64,000 nt of DNA from contig NZ_BMCF01000002.1 of NCBI RefSeq assembly GCF_014635045.1, forward strand, positions 186,001-250,000, read 5' to 3'. Shown piece after piece: positions 40,266 through 51,792 of this stretch. Made by a program: the position numbers and the translations under genes. Every line of letters starts with the position of its first letter. The first letter of the stretch is position 1. The notes beneath the pieces were generated by a model, which made no database searches, was not told where the DNA came from, and saw nothing but the letters and a program-made list of their open reading frames with translations. The DNA comes from Staphylococcus nepalensis. GTDB taxonomy: Bacteria; Bacillota; Bacilli; Staphylococcales; Staphylococcaceae.

Positions 40266-41267
40266 TCAATTAAAAGTGGATACCACATTTTTTAATTTGT
40301 TATAAGAGTCTAGCTGTGCTTTTTGATCATAGATATAGCTGATTGCCATCAGTTCATCAATATCGCCATATTCATCAATAAAAGCTTGTAATTTACTTTT
40401 CACAGTTTCTTCTGATCCAATAAGTGAGCTTTGCATGCGTTGTTTTGCTATTTCGTATTCTGTAGGTGTTAGCAGACCTCTCAAGTCATCTGTAGGAGGT
40501 TGTACTGGCTGCATTCTTCCTCGAGTAATACTTACCATCACTTGAGCCTGAGTAGTTGCAAGGTATTCAGCTTGAGCATCTGTATCAGCAACAATAGCAT
40601 TTAAACATACAATGACATATGGTTCACTTAAAAACGCTGATGGTTCGAATAGCTCTTTATAAATAGCTATTGCTTCCTTCATTTGTTGTGGTGCAAAATG
40701 TCCTGCGAATACATATGGTAAACCTTTACGAGCAGCTAAATGAGCAGAATCAGTAGAAGAACCTAATATATATAGGGGCACATTTTTTCCAACTGCTGGA
40801 TAAGCGCGGACGTAAGCTTGTTGATTAGCTGGGCCAAAATAAGTTGCAAGTTGTTCCACTTCTTCAGGAAATTCATATACACCGTTATGCTGATCTCTAC
40901 GAAGTGCACTTGCCGTCATCATATCCGTCCCAGGTGCTCTACCTAACCCAAGGTCAACTCTATTTGGAAAAACAGTTTCCATAGTACCAAATTGCTCTGC
41001 AACAACAAGCGGTGCATGATTAGGTAACATGATGCCACCAGAACCTACTCTGATTTTTGAGGTATGCTCTAATGCGTGTTGTATTAATAACGCAGTCGCG
41101 GAACTAACAAGATTTGGCGCGTTATGATGTTCTGCAATCCAATAACGTTCATATTCTAATTCTTCTAAGTTTTGTGCTAATTTGACCATGTCATGAATCG
41201 CATCTTGGTCCGTTTGACCTTCTCTTACAGGAACCAGGTTAAGTGCAGATAATTTTATATTGCTCAT
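40266..41267 (-). CDS. Luciferase-like (LLM class) flavin oxidoreductase
   Basis: 333 aa TIM-barrel protein of the bacterial luciferase-like family, probably FMNH2- or F420-type in general but FMN in this genus. RYWIAEHHNAPNLVSSATALL, VGSGGIMLPNHAPLVVAEQF and DLGLGRAPGTD are the family marks; the MsnO8-like subgroup is a guess. ATG at 41267 follows GGAGGAAAC. Substrate unknown. It is divergent from the ABC-F gene and shares the regulatory gap with it. Confidence 0.85.
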   Translation of the reverse strand: MSNIKLSALNLVPVREGQTDQDAIHDMVKLAQNLEELEYERYWIAEHHNAPNLVSSATALLIQHALEHTSKIRVGSGGIMLPNHAPLVVAEQFGTMETVFPNRVDLGLGRAPGTDMMTASALRRDQHNGVYEFPEEVEQLATYFGPANQQAYVRAYPAVGKNVPLYILGSSTDSAHLAARKGLPYVFAGHFAPQQMKEAIAIYKELFEPSAFLSEPYVIVCLNAIVADTDAQAEYLATTQAQVMVSITRGRMQPVQPPTDDLRGLLTPTEYEIAKQRMQSSLIGSEETVKSKLQAFIDEYGDIDELMAISYIYDQKAQLDSYNKLKNVVSTFN

Positions 41268-41325
41268 TATACAGTTTCCTCCTTATGATTATTAATATAT
41301 TGAAGTATAACAGTTGAATTAAAAC

Positions 41326-41354
41326 TTGCGTAAGAAGTTGCTCACTGGTATACT
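41326..41354 (+). promoter_or_regulatory. Promoter of the ABC-F gene
   Basis: TTGCGT (41326-41331) and TATACT (41349-41354), exactly 17-bp spacer. Transcription from about 41361 would give a 190-base leader before the ABC-F start codon. Confidence 0.75.
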
Positions 41355-41360
41355 ATATGA

Positions 41361-41554
41361 AATTAAAAAGTTAGGTGGTCTTATTAAGACAATGGATAAA
41401 TCTCATAAGGAACAACCAAAACAATTTATTAAATCAGAGAAAATATATGGGATATGAGTATGTCTTAATACGTAAATTAAAATATTAACACCTCACATGT
41501 ATGGTGTTTCATTTATTATGGCGTGTCATATCTCCTAAGAAAGAGGGAAATGAT
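41361..41554 (+). promoter_or_regulatory. Attenuator-like leader of the ABC-F gene
   Basis: The leader contains mutually exclusive helices: TATTAAGACA (41382-41391) is the exact complement of TGTCTTAATA (41461-41470); GGGATATGA (41449-41457) pairs with TCATATCTC (41526-41534); and AACACC (41487-41492) pairs with GGTGTT (41503-41508) to form a small terminator-like hairpin. A short frame (41447-41488) runs through the middle, and its stop codon overlaps the last hairpin. This is the form of drug-induced attenuation known for ABC-F and erm genes. The SD of the structural gene, AAGAGGG, is at 41541-41547. Confidence 0.6.
41447..41488 (+). CDS. Possible 13-aa leader peptide
   Basis: ATG 41447 to TAA 41486-41488 encodes MGYEYVLIRKLKY. 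A weak purine-rich site (AGAGA) stands about 6 bases upstream. A second possible frame, 20 aa from ATG 41392 after AGGTGG, overlaps it and ends at 41454. Either could be a stalling peptide. Neither is proven. Confidence 0.35.
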   Translation: MGYEYVLIRKLKY

Positions 41555-43186
41555 ATGTCTTTTTATTTTGCCCAAAAACCTTTTGAAATGTTTGGAAAAA
41601 CACTGATTCAGTCAGTGGATTTACAATTTGAAAAGGGTGAACATATTGCTGTGATTGGTAATAATGGCGTTGGGAAAACGACTTTATTAAAAGCATTAAA
41701 TAATAAGTATAAAGAAGATACTTATTTGATGGACCAAAACATGACTACCTTTGGAAACATGACGGGGATAGACTATGTAATAAGCTTAAACACAGAATTG
41801 TTTCATTTAAAACAAGCGTTAATGGATAACTATGAAAAAGTTTCAGATTATATCGCTTTAAATGGCTATGAATTTGAACAAACCATTATAACTAAAGCGA
41901 AGCAAATGGCTCTAACGGAAGCAGATCTTGACAAACCAATTAAAGTATTAAGCGGCGGCCAACAAACTAGGCTTGCTTTATTGAGAGCATTTATTTCAAA
42001 CAAACCATTGATATTGCTGGACGAACCAACCAATCATTTAGACCAAGAAATGATAGACCAATTGATTAACCATATACAACAATCAAAACGCACAATCATA
42101 TATGTGTCGCATCATAGAGGATTTATAGATCAGACCGCGAGTCATGTTATAGAAATAACACCCGAAAGTACAAGAAAATTTAATGGCAATTATAAGCAAT
42201 ACAAAGAGATAAAAGATTTAGAAAGTCAAACAGAACAACGTATATATAATAAACAACAAAAAGAAATACAAGACCTCGAACGTACGATCAAACGCGTACA
42301 AACATGGCATCATTCTGCTCAGCAAAAAGCAAGTGTACGTAATCCGATTGAACAGAAAAAGTTGAGCAAATTAGCGCAAAGGGCAAAGGTGAAGGAAAAA
42401 CAATTAAACCAAAAATTACAAGAAAAATATATTCAAGAACCGAGTAAAGAAACAAAGTCATATTACTTTAGTCATCAGACTAGCCTTCCTAAACGTTTCT
42501 TAATTCGTTTTGAAGATGTTAGCGTTAATATTGATGGACAAGCTATATATAAACACGCTCATTTTGAAATGAAACAAAATGAAAATATATTACTTACTGG
42601 TCCAAATGGAAGTGGTAAATCGCTTTTCATCGCTTTGATTAGACAGCATTTATCACCAGACGAAGGTATTATAGAGATTACGCCATCGTTAAAGATAGGT
42701 TACTTTGATCAGACAAATAACAATCTAAATGAAGCAGAATCTCCATTATCAATGTTGTTAGTAAGAACTAACATAACGCGTAGCCAAGCGCAGACATTAC
42801 TTGCTTCATTTAATTTTGATAAGGATCAAATCAAAAAACCAATTCGCTATTTGTCTATGGGGGAAAAAAGTCGTTTACAATTTGTATTATTATATTTTTC
42901 AGGTGCTAATTTATTAGTATTGGATGAGCCTACGAACTATTTTGATATTGTAACTCAAGATTTAATTTTAAGTATGATTCAAAGTTTTACCGGTCAAGTA
43001 TTGATTGTTACACATGATTCATATTTACAATCTCAATTTAAAGCTGTACATTGGGAAATAAAAAATCAACAACTTTATAATGTATCCTTAACTCATACGC
43101 GTGAATCAAACTTAGATGAAACCCTTAAGTTACTAGGTGAATATAAATTTATAGATGAAAATGGTCATTTTGAAACAGACAACTAG
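41555..43186 (+). CDS. ABC-F ribosome protection protein, Vga/Sal-like
   Basis: 543 aa with two ABC cassettes and no membrane segment, so not an exporter. Domains: NBD1 (Walker A GNNGVGKTT about 35-43, signature LSGGQQTR, Walker B LLDEPTNHLD), a linker of about 80 residues rich in Lys and Gln (TWHHSAQQKASVRNP), then NBD2 (GPNGSGKS, LSMGEKSR, LVLDEPTNYFD). The long charged linker and size match the antibiotic-resistance group (Vga, Sal, Lsa), which rescues ribosomes from lincosamides, streptogramin A and pleuromutilins. The exact type and spectrum cannot be told. It has its own promoter and attenuator-like leader. ATG 41555 follows AAGAGGG; the start at 41501 is upstream of that site. Confidence 0.85.
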   Translation: MSFYFAQKPFEMFGKTLIQSVDLQFEKGEHIAVIGNNGVGKTTLLKALNNKYKEDTYLMDQNMTTFGNMTGIDYVISLNTELFHLKQALMDNYEKVSDYIALNGYEFEQTIITKAKQMALTEADLDKPIKVLSGGQQTRLALLRAFISNKPLILLDEPTNHLDQEMIDQLINHIQQSKRTIIYVSHHRGFIDQTASHVIEITPESTRKFNGNYKQYKEIKDLESQTEQRIYNKQQKEIQDLERTIKRVQTWHHSAQQKASVRNPIEQKKLSKLAQRAKVKEKQLNQKLQEKYIQEPSKETKSYYFSHQTSLPKRFLIRFEDVSVNIDGQAIYKHAHFEMKQNENILLTGPNGSGKSLFIALIRQHLSPDEGIIEITPSLKIGYFDQTNNNLNEAESPLSMLLVRTNITRSQAQTLLASFNFDKDQIKKPIRYLSMGEKSRLQFVLLYFSGANLLVLDEPTNYFDIVTQDLILSMIQSFTGQVLIVTHDSYLQSQFKAVHWEIKNQQLYNVSLTHTRESNLDETLKLLGEYKFIDENGHFETDN

Positions 43187-43246
43187 AAAATTTAGTGAGT
43201 TGGTGCTATCATTGGAACATTGATAAAATTGTAAGGAGTGTCAAAC

Positions 43247-44389
43247 ATGGAAGTATATGCAGACTATGCTGCCACAACGCCAGTTAAGCAACAAGTTATA
43301 GATAAGATGATGAATATATATTCAACACATTATGGCAACCCATCTTCTATACATAGTATAGGAAGAGATGCACGTAAATATTTAGATGAATCTCGTCATA
43401 TTGTAGCCAAGGAACTTAATGCAAAATCTAGCGAAGTGATATTCACAAGTGGTGCAACAGAATCAAATAACACAGCGATTAAAGGCATTGTTTATGCTCA
43501 TCAGCATAAAGGGAAGCATATTATTACAAGCAAAATAGAGCATCATTCAGTACTCCATGTTTTTGAACAATTAGAGAAAGAAGGCTTTGATGTAACTTAT
43601 CTTGATGTTGACGAAGAAGGTTTAGTGTCATTGAAACAGTTGCAAAATGCATTGACTGATGAAACCATACTTGTTTCAATTATGTTTGTAAACAATGAAA
43701 TTGGTACAGTGCAGCCCATGTATGATATTGAAGAAGTCATTAACAATTCTAACGCATTATTCCACGTAGATGCTGTACAAGCAATAGGCCATTTAGAAGT
43801 GAATTTTCATGAATTTAATATAGACGCAATGAGTATTACAGCGCATAAATTTGGTGGCCCTAAGGGTGTTGGTGCGTTATTGTTAAAAGAAGGTACAGCG
43901 CTTAAGTTTTCTCAATTAGGTGGAGAACAAGAAACGAAAAGAAGGGCAGGTACAGAAAATGTACCCCAAATTGTCGGTTTAGCTGAAGCATTAAAGCTAG
44001 CAAATCAATATAGAGATGATAACAATGTACATTTAATGAATTTGAAAAATCAATTTCTTGTTTCATTACAAGAGCGTTCAATTCCATTTGAATTAAACGG
44101 ATCAATGACAGATACGACTGGCCATATTGTCAATCTGTATTTTCCATTTATAGACGTTGAAACCATGTTAACATTGTTAGATTTATCCAATGTATATGTG
44201 TCTTCAGGATCTGCATGCACTGCTGGTTCTACAACACCTTCACATGTATTAGCGGCAATGTATAGTAACGAAGACAGAGCTCAGCATTCAGTAAGATTTA
44301 GTTTTAATGAAGCAATGACCGAACAAGAAATAAAATATATAGCTACAGAAATTCATAAAATTTATCATAAATTCAAGGAGGAAGTTTAG
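43247..44389 (+). CDS. Cysteine desulfurase (tRNA thiolation)
   Basis: 380 aa PLP enzyme of the NifS/IscS group. The PLP lysine is in AHKFGGPKGVG and the active cysteine in SSGSACTAG. It gives sulfur to MnmA, whose gene begins at the next base; in B. subtilis the equivalent (yrvO) does this. It is the core-genome partner of cymR, from which it is here separated by the csbD, LLM and ABC-F genes. ATG 43247 follows AAGGAGTG. Confidence 0.95.
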   Translation: MEVYADYAATTPVKQQVIDKMMNIYSTHYGNPSSIHSIGRDARKYLDESRHIVAKELNAKSSEVIFTSGATESNNTAIKGIVYAHQHKGKHIITSKIEHHSVLHVFEQLEKEGFDVTYLDVDEEGLVSLKQLQNALTDETILVSIMFVNNEIGTVQPMYDIEEVINNSNALFHVDAVQAIGHLEVNFHEFNIDAMSITAHKFGGPKGVGALLLKEGTALKFSQLGGEQETKRRAGTENVPQIVGLAEALKLANQYRDDNNVHLMNLKNQFLVSLQERSIPFELNGSMTDTTGHIVNLYFPFIDVETMLTLLDLSNVYVSSGSACTAGSTTPSHVLAAMYSNEDRAQHSVRFSFNEAMTEQEIKYIATEIHKIYHKFKEEV

Positions 44390-45502
<1,113 letters not shown>

Positions 45503-45545
45503 TCATACGATAGATACGTTTGTAATCACGTTAACTAATAATATA

Positions 45546-45628
45546 AAAACCTAAGATAAGGGTTTTGTTAAGGAGTAAGCATACAAAATCAAATTTAAAT
45601 TTTTTGATTTGTATCTTGCTCCTTTTTG
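45546..45628 (+). terminator. Double terminator after mnmA
   Basis: A small AAAACC/GGGTTTT hairpin (45546-45567) is followed by a long one: AAGGAGTAAG-CAT-ACAAAATCAAA pairs with TTTGATTTGT-AT-CTTGCTCCTT and ends in five T. Confidence 0.88.
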
Positions 45629-45693
45629 TTGTTTATTATTCTAAAATGATACACAAATGTTATAATAAGATGCTAAGAGAGCGAGGGAATAAA

Positions 45694-46359
45694 ATGAACC
45701 AAGAACAGATTTATAACTTGATTAAACAGGGCAATTTTGAAAAAGCATTGTCATCTTTATTTGAAAATATTGAAGCAAATCCAAAAGAGGTTGAAAATTA
45801 CATCAATGCAGGTATTTTGATAGCTGAAGCGGGTGAAATAGAAAAAGCAGAGAAATTTTTCCAAAGAGCTTTAACACTTGATCCAAATAATGGTGCAATT
45901 TATTATAATTTAGCGAATGTGTATTATAATGAAGGGCGTTATAAAGAAGCCATCAAATTATACCAACAAGCGTTAAAATATCAGGTGGATATCATCGATA
46001 CGAACTACATGATTGGTATGTCATTTAATCAATTAGAAGCATTTAATGAAGCATTACCATTTTTAATGACTGCTGCGGAAAAGGACAATCGACAAGATGT
46101 AGAAGTTCAATTTCAGTATGGGCTTGTTTTGTGTCATTTAGAGATGTTTGAACAAGCTATTAAGCAATTAAAGTATGTTTTAACTATAGAAAGCGACCAT
46201 ACAGACGCTTTATATAATTTAGGTTTAGCAACTTATATGCAAACAGAAGATACTGAGACAGCTATTCAATATTTTGAACATGCAGTTTCTATAAATCCAG
46301 AGCATTTGATGAGTCAACACGCTATCAAAACATTTAAATCTATCGCAGAGGAGGAGTAA
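45694..46359 (+). CDS. Tetratricopeptide repeat protein
   Basis: 221 aa made of about six TPR repeats (e.g. EKAEKFFQRALTLDPNNGA, EAIKLYQQALKYQ). TPRs are protein-binding scaffolds; this one is regularly found between mnmA and recD2 in staphylococci and bacilli, function unknown. I start at ATG 45694 after GCGAGGG; the upstream in-frame extension crosses a terminator. TATAAT at 45661-45666 may be its -10. recD2 follows by 4 bases. Confidence 0.9.
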   Translation: MNQEQIYNLIKQGNFEKALSSLFENIEANPKEVENYINAGILIAEAGEIEKAEKFFQRALTLDPNNGAIYYNLANVYYNEGRYKEAIKLYQQALKYQVDIIDTNYMIGMSFNQLEAFNEALPFLMTAAEKDNRQDVEVQFQYGLVLCHLEMFEQAIKQLKYVLTIESDHTDALYNLGLATYMQTEDTETAIQYFEHAVSINPEHLMSQHAIKTFKSIAEEE

Positions 46360-46363
46360 TTCA

Positions 46364-48751
46364 ATGGATAACCCTACACTATTTAACAACTCAATGATTA
46401 AAGGTACTGTAGATGCTATCTTATTCCAGAACAAAGACAATTTTTATACTGTTTTAAAGGTAGATACGATTGAATCTAATGAAACATTTGATTCAATGCC
46501 TACAGTTGTAGGGTTCTTTCCAGAAATTGCTGAAGGCGACGTCTACACCTTTAAAGGACAAGTTGTTTCACATCCTAAGTACGGAAAACAATTAAAGGCA
46601 GAGACCTTCGAAAAAGAATTACCGCAAACCAAAGAAGCAATCGTTAGCTATTTATCGAGTGATTTATTCAAGGGTATAGGTAAAAAAACAGCACAAAATA
46701 TTGTGAATGCACTTGGAGAAAACACAATTTCAGATATTTTAAATGATCCATCTGTATTAGAAAAAGTACCAAGTTTACCTAAGAAAAAGCAAAAACAAAT
46801 TGCTGAACAAATTGCCAGTAATCAAGAAACAGAACAAATTATTATTCGTTTACATGACTTAGGGTTTGGTCCTAAACTTGCTATGGCCATTTATCAAGTT
46901 TATCTTGGAGATACGTTGAATGTTGTAGAAAATAAACCATATCAATTAGTATATGATGTCAAAGGTATTGGCTTTAATAAAGCTGATACGTTAGCGCGTA
47001 ATGTGGGTATTCAATTTAATGATAATGAACGTTTGAAAGCTGGATTATTATATGTGTTAGAAGAAGAATGTATTAAACAAGGACATACTTATTTGCCGAC
47101 TCAGAATGTATTAGAAATGACACACGATATGCTATCACAGCCACCAAGTGAAATGATTGATCGGCAACAATTAGAAGATATGGTGCAATATCTTGTTGAA
47201 GAATCGAAATTAGTTAAACAAGAAAATGAACTTGCTGTGCCAAGTTTATATTATTCAGAGTTGAAAAGTGTACAAAACTTATACCGTAATTACACATATA
47301 CCAACAAATTAAAAGAAATTGAACAATCGGAATTATTGCTTGAAATTGGCGAAATTGAACAACGTAATGAGGTAACTTATGCAAATTCACAAAGAGAGGC
47401 GTTACAAACTGCAATCAATTCCAAAGTCATGCTTTTAACAGGGGGCCCTGGTACAGGGAAAACGACTGTTATTAAAGGTATTGTTGAATTATATGCAGAA
47501 ATTCATGGTTTATCTCTCGATTATGATGACTATCAAAATGATGATTACCCAGTTGTATTAGCAGCACCAACTGGAAGAGCTTCAAAACGCTTGGCTGAGT
47601 CCACAGGATTAGAAGCAATGACTATACATCGTTTGATTGGATGGAACCAAGATACACAACCAGAAGATATATTAGATAATGAAATTTCGGCAAAGCTGAT
47701 TATCATTGATGAAATGTCTATGGTAGATACATGGTTATTCCATCAATTTTTGAGCGCTGTCCCGATTGACGCTCAAGTTATATTAGTAGGCGATGAAGAT
47801 CAATTGCCTTCAGTTGGTCCAGGGCAAGTGTTTAAAGACTTGATTGATTCTAAAGTGATACCAAGAGTCAATTTAACCGAAGTGTATAGACAACAAGATG
47901 GCTCGAGTATTATAGAACTCGCACATAGAATGAAATTAGGTGAGTCTATAGACATTACACAACGATTCCATGATCGTAACTTTATAAACTGTTCAACAGA
48001 ACAAATTCCAACAGTAGTTGAAAAAGTCGTCTCAAGTGCTGTCAACAAAGGTTATGACATGAGTGATATACAAGTATTAGCTCCCATGTATAAAGGCTCT
48101 GCAGGTATTAAAAAATTAAATGCTGTATTACAAACTATTTTAAATCCTAAAGATAAAGACACACGAGAGATTGAATTTGGAGAAGTTGTTTTCAGAAAAG
48201 GAGACAAAGTATTACAACTGGTAAATAGACCGAGCGATAATATATTTAATGGTGATATAGGTGTCATTGTTGGCATATTTTGGGCAAAAGAAAACGCGTT
48301 AAATAAAGACGTTTTGGTTGTTGATTTCGATGGTAATGAGATTACATTCGTTAGAAAAGATTTATTAGAGTTGACACATGCATACTGTACATCTATTCAT
48401 AAATCACAAGGTTCTGAATTTCCAATTGTAATCATGCCAATGGTTAAACAATATTATAGAATGTTACAAAAACCCATATTATATACAGGGTTAACAAGAG
48501 CAAAGCAATCGCTTGTCTTTTTGGGAGACCCAAAAGCTTTTGAAATAGGTTTGAACACACATGGCCAAGTAAGAATGACACAGTTATGTACATTTTTAAA
48601 AACGTATTTTAATAACGAAGATACTGATGAAGCGGTAGACGTTGGTGATACGTTTGATTCAACCATTGTTTTAACAGAAGAAAATATTTATAATATTAAC
48701 CCGATGATTAATATGGGAGATATTTCTCCCTATGATTTTGTTGAACATTGA
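46364..48751 (+). CDS. recD2: RecD2-type ATP-dependent DNA helicase
   Basis: 795 aa 5'-3' SF1 helicase. The N-terminal part with OB-fold and helix-hairpin-helix (FKGIGKKTAQNIV, about residue 104), Walker A GGPGTGKTTV (about 359), Walker B IIDEMSMVD (about 448) and motif VI region YCTSIHKSQGSEF are present. RecD2 lacks RecBC partners and acts in replication-fork repair and mismatch-linked processes in Bacillus. ATG follows GAGGAGG. The alaS promoter overlaps its stop. Confidence 0.95.
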   Translation: MDNPTLFNNSMIKGTVDAILFQNKDNFYTVLKVDTIESNETFDSMPTVVGFFPEIAEGDVYTFKGQVVSHPKYGKQLKAETFEKELPQTKEAIVSYLSSDLFKGIGKKTAQNIVNALGENTISDILNDPSVLEKVPSLPKKKQKQIAEQIASNQETEQIIIRLHDLGFGPKLAMAIYQVYLGDTLNVVENKPYQLVYDVKGIGFNKADTLARNVGIQFNDNERLKAGLLYVLEEECIKQGHTYLPTQNVLEMTHDMLSQPPSEMIDRQQLEDMVQYLVEESKLVKQENELAVPSLYYSELKSVQNLYRNYTYTNKLKEIEQSELLLEIGEIEQRNEVTYANSQREALQTAINSKVMLLTGGPGTGKTTVIKGIVELYAEIHGLSLDYDDYQNDDYPVVLAAPTGRASKRLAESTGLEAMTIHRLIGWNQDTQPEDILDNEISAKLIIIDEMSMVDTWLFHQFLSAVPIDAQVILVGDEDQLPSVGPGQVFKDLIDSKVIPRVNLTEVYRQQDGSSIIELAHRMKLGESIDITQRFHDRNFINCSTEQIPTVVEKVVSSAVNKGYDMSDIQVLAPMYKGSAGIKKLNAVLQTILNPKDKDTREIEFGEVVFRKGDKVLQLVNRPSDNIFNGDIGVIVGIFWAKENALNKDVLVVDFDGNEITFVRKDLLELTHAYCTSIHKSQGSEFPIVIMPMVKQYYRMLQKPILYTGLTRAKQSLVFLGDPKAFEIGLNTHGQVRMTQLCTFLKTYFNNEDTDEAVDVGDTFDSTIVLTEENIYNINPMINMGDISPYDFVEH

Positions 48752-48776
48752 CAACAGAGGTGAAAGTAAATACAAT
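48748..48776 (+). promoter_or_regulatory. Promoter of the alaS leader
   Basis: TTGACA (48748-48753) and TACAAT (48771-48776) with a 17-bp spacer, a near-consensus promoter; the -35 overlaps the recD2 stop codon. Start point near 48783. Confidence 0.85.
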
Positions 48777-48782
48777 ATAGTT

Positions 48783-49036
48783 GATTGTGCATAAAGATGA
48801 GTAAACTATTCTAGACATATAGAGATACACTGGTTGGTGAAAAGTGTAGATAGTATAGTTGAATGCTACTTTATGTTAATAGAAAATATACTGATTGAGT
48901 GATAAGTGATGTGAGTAATGATTTTAAAAATAGTATGCTTTTTGAGTGCAAATGTACTATAGAATCATTATGAATGCTTATAACTAGGGTGGTACCGCGA
49001 AACGTTCGTCCCTTTTGATAGGATGGGCGTTTTTTA
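48783..49036 (+). promoter_or_regulatory. T-box leader of alaS (alanine, GCU specifier)
   Basis: Stem I can be read as in the valS leader: AGTA (48800-48803), AACTAT (48804-48809) paired with ATAGTT (48855-48860), then GAAT-GCT, so the specifier is GCT at 48865-48867, an alanine codon. The T-box AGGGTGGTACCGCG is at 48986-48999 and the terminator AACGTTCGTCC / GGATGGGCGTT with T-run at 49001-49036. Confidence 0.95.
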
Positions 49037-49093
49037 TTTTCATTTTTATCAAATAACTGATATAACTTGAGTTGAGATGGAGGAATTTTAAGT

Positions 49094-51724
49094 ATGAAAA
49101 ACTTACAAGCAAGCGAAATTAGACAAAACTTTATAGATTATTTTGTAGAGAAAGGACATATGGTTGAACCGTCTGCGCCATTAGTCCCAATTGATGATGA
49201 TTCTTTATTATGGATTAACTCCGGTGTTGCGACATTAAAAAAATATTTTGACGGTAGAGAAACGCCTAAAAAGCCACGTATTGTTAATTCTCAAAAAGCG
49301 ATTAGAACAAATGATATTGAGAATGTAGGTTTTACAGCAAGACATCATACATTTTTTGAAATGTTAGGAAATTTCTCAATTGGTGATTACTTTAAAAAAG
49401 AAGCGATTGAATTTGCTTGGGAATTTTTAACAAGTGAAAAATGGATGGCGATGGACCCTAAATTATTATATGTAACGATTCATCCTGAAGATACAGAAGC
49501 ATATAAAATATGGAATGAAATGATAGGTTTAGAAGAAAGTAGAATTATCCGTATCGAAGGGAATTTCTGGGACATTGGAGAAGGCCCTTCAGGCCCTAAT
49601 ACGGAGATTTTTTATGATCGCGGGAATCAATTTGGACAAAATGACCCAGTTGAAGAAATGTATCCAGGTGGAGAAAATGAACGTTTCTTAGAAGTTTGGA
49701 ATTTAGTTTTTAGTGAGTTTAACCATAATAAAGATCATACTTATACACCATTACCAAATAAAAATATTGATACAGGTATGGGTCTTGAAAGAATGGCTTC
49801 CATTGCCCAAAATGTACGTACTAATTATGAAACAGATTTGTTTATGCCTATTATACGTGAAGTTGAGGCAGTTTCGGGTAAAAAATATCTAAAGCATGAT
49901 GCACATGATGTTGCATTTAAAGTGATTGCTGATCATATACGTACCATTTCATTTGCAATTGCTGATGGTGCGTTGCCTGCAAATGAAGGCAGAGGCTATG
50001 TACTACGAAGACTTTTACGTCGCGCAGTAAGATTTAGTCAATCATTAGATATTAACGAACCATTTATGTATAAATTAGTTGATATCGTCGCAGATATTAT
50101 GAAGCCGTATTACCCGAATGTCCAAGAAAAAGCTGATTTTATAAAACGTGTAATTAAATCAGAAGAAGAACGTTTCCACGAAACATTAGAAGAAGGACTC
50201 GCTATATTAAATAATTTAATTGCTAAAGCACAAAATGCAACGAATGAAATAAGTGGTAAAGATGCATTTAAGTTATACGACACATATGGTTTCCCAGTTG
50301 AATTAACTGTAGAAATTGCTAATCAAGAAAATTTAACAGTTGATATGGTAACGTTCGGGGAAGAAATGCAAAAACAAAGAGATAGAGCTAGACAAGCACG
50401 TCAAAACGCACAATCAATGCAAATACAAAGCGGCGTTTTGAAGAAAATTACGACTGAAAGCAAATTTGTCGGTTATGATGTTATGGATCAAGAAACAAAA
50501 ATAACTGATATTATTTTTGATGGTGAATTAGTAAATGAGGCTGAAGCTGGTGACACAATCTATTTCATTTTAGAAAAAACACCGTTCTACGCTGTTAGCG
50601 GTGGCCAAGTTGCTGATGAAGGTACGATAAGTAATGAACAATTTGAAATATATGTGGAGGAAGTTACAAAAGCGCCTAACGGTCAAAATTTACACAAAGG
50701 TGAAATACAATTTGGAACTGTCAAAGTAAATTCTGAAGTTTTGGCCAGTGTAAATCATAAAGAGCGTAGAGACATCAAAAAAAATCACAGCGCAACGCAT
50801 TTATTACATGCCGCTTTAAAAGAAGTGCTTGGAGATCATGTAAACCAAGCTGGTTCACTTGTTGAGGCTGATCGTTTAAGGTTTGATTTCTCTCATTTTG
50901 GTCCTTTAACAGAGGCCGAAATAGAGCAAGTAGAGCGCAGAGTCAATGAAGAAATATGGAATAGCATAGACGTAAACATTCAAGAAATGCCAATAGAAGA
51001 TGCTAAAAAGTTAGGCGCTATGGCATTATTTGGTGAAAAATATGGAGATGTCGTTCGCGTTGTAAATATGGCGCCTTTCTCTATTGAACTTTGTGGCGGT
51101 ATCCATGTAAATAACACATCTGAAATAGGGTTGTTTAAAATAGTAACCGAGTCTGGAACGGGCGCAGGAGTTCGACGTATAGAAGCGTTAACTGGTAAAT
51201 CAGCATTTTTATATTTAGAGACAATACAAGAACAATTTAATGCTGTCAAAGCTCAAGTCAAAGTGAAATCTGATGAACAAGTATTAGAAAAAGTTATGCA
51301 AATGCAAACAGACGAAAAAGAGTTGTCTAAACAACTTGAACAAAAAAACAAAGAGATTACTTCATTAAAAATGGGTGATGTAACGAATCAAGTTGAAGAA
51401 GTTAATGGATTTAAAGTACTTGCTACCGAAGTAGAAGTAGCAAATGCGAAAGCAATTCGAGAAACAATGGATGATTTTAAATCTAAACTTCAAGACACGA
51501 TTATTATTCTAATCAGTAATATAGATGGAAAAGTATCGCTAGTTGCAACCGTACCTAAAGATTTAACAGATCGTGTTAAAGCTGGTGACATTATTAAAAA
51601 TATGGCGCCAATCGTAGGTGGTAAAGGTGGTGGCCGTCCTGATATGGCTCAGGGTGGAGGAACACAACCTGAAAACATAACAGAATCATTACGTTTCATT
51701 AAAGATTACATTAAATCTCTATAA
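49094..51724 (+). CDS. alaS: Alanyl-tRNA synthetase
   Basis: 876 aa: the class II catalytic core (about residues 1-440; motif 2 [18 protein letters not shown]), the editing domain with [11 protein letters not shown] (about 564-574) and CGGIHVNNT (about 666), and the C-terminal oligomerisation domain with [17 protein letters not shown] follows GGAGG. Controlled by the alanine T-box; ireB follows in the same direction. Confidence 0.98.
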   Translation: MKNLQASEIRQNFIDYFVEKGHMVEPSAPLVPIDDDSLLWINSGVATLKKYFDGRETPKKPRIVNSQKAIRTNDIENVGFTARHHTFFEMLGNFSIGDYFKKEAIEFAWEFLTSEKWMAMDPKLLYVTIHPEDTEAYKIWNEMIGLEESRIIRIEGNFWDIGEGPSGPNTEIFYDRGNQFGQNDPVEEMYPGGENERFLEVWNLVFSEFNHNKDHTYTPLPNKNIDTGMGLERMASIAQNVRTNYETDLFMPIIREVEAVSGKKYLKHDAHDVAFKVIADHIRTISFAIADGALPANEGRGYVLRRLLRRAVRFSQSLDINEPFMYKLVDIVADIMKPYYPNVQEKADFIKRVIKSEEERFHETLEEGLAILNNLIAKAQNATNEISGKDAFKLYDTYGFPVELTVEIANQENLTVDMVTFGEEMQKQRDRARQARQNAQSMQIQSGVLKKITTESKFVGYDVMDQETKITDIIFDGELVNEAEAGDTIYFILEKTPFYAVSGGQVADEGTISNEQFEIYVEEVTKAPNGQNLHKGEIQFGTVKVNSEVLASVNHKERRDIKKNHSATHLLHAALKEVLGDHVNQAGSLVEADRLRFDFSHFGPLTEAEIEQVERRVNEEIWNSIDVNIQEMPIEDAKKLGAMALFGEKYGDVVRVVNMAPFSIELCGGIHVNNTSEIGLFKIVTESGTGAGVRRIEALTGKSAFLYLETIQEQFNAVKAQVKVKSDEQVLEKVMQMQTDEKELSKQLEQKNKEITSLKMGDVTNQVEEVNGFKVLATEVEVANAKAIRETMDDFKSKLQDTIIILISNIDGKVSLVATVPKDLTDRVKAGDIIKNMAPIVGGKGGGRPDMAQGGGTQPENITESLRFIKDYIKSL

Positions 51725-51792
51725 GTTCAATGCATTGTAATGTAGAATATACAATAAGAACTTTTTTACTCGAACAAAGGAGTGTTAAAAAA

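Noticed and set aside
41501..41554. 18-residue N-terminal extension of the ABC-F protein
   Set aside because: The upstream start lies before the AAGAGGG ribosome binding site and inside the leader structure; the ATG at 41555 gives the natural MSF-type start of the family.
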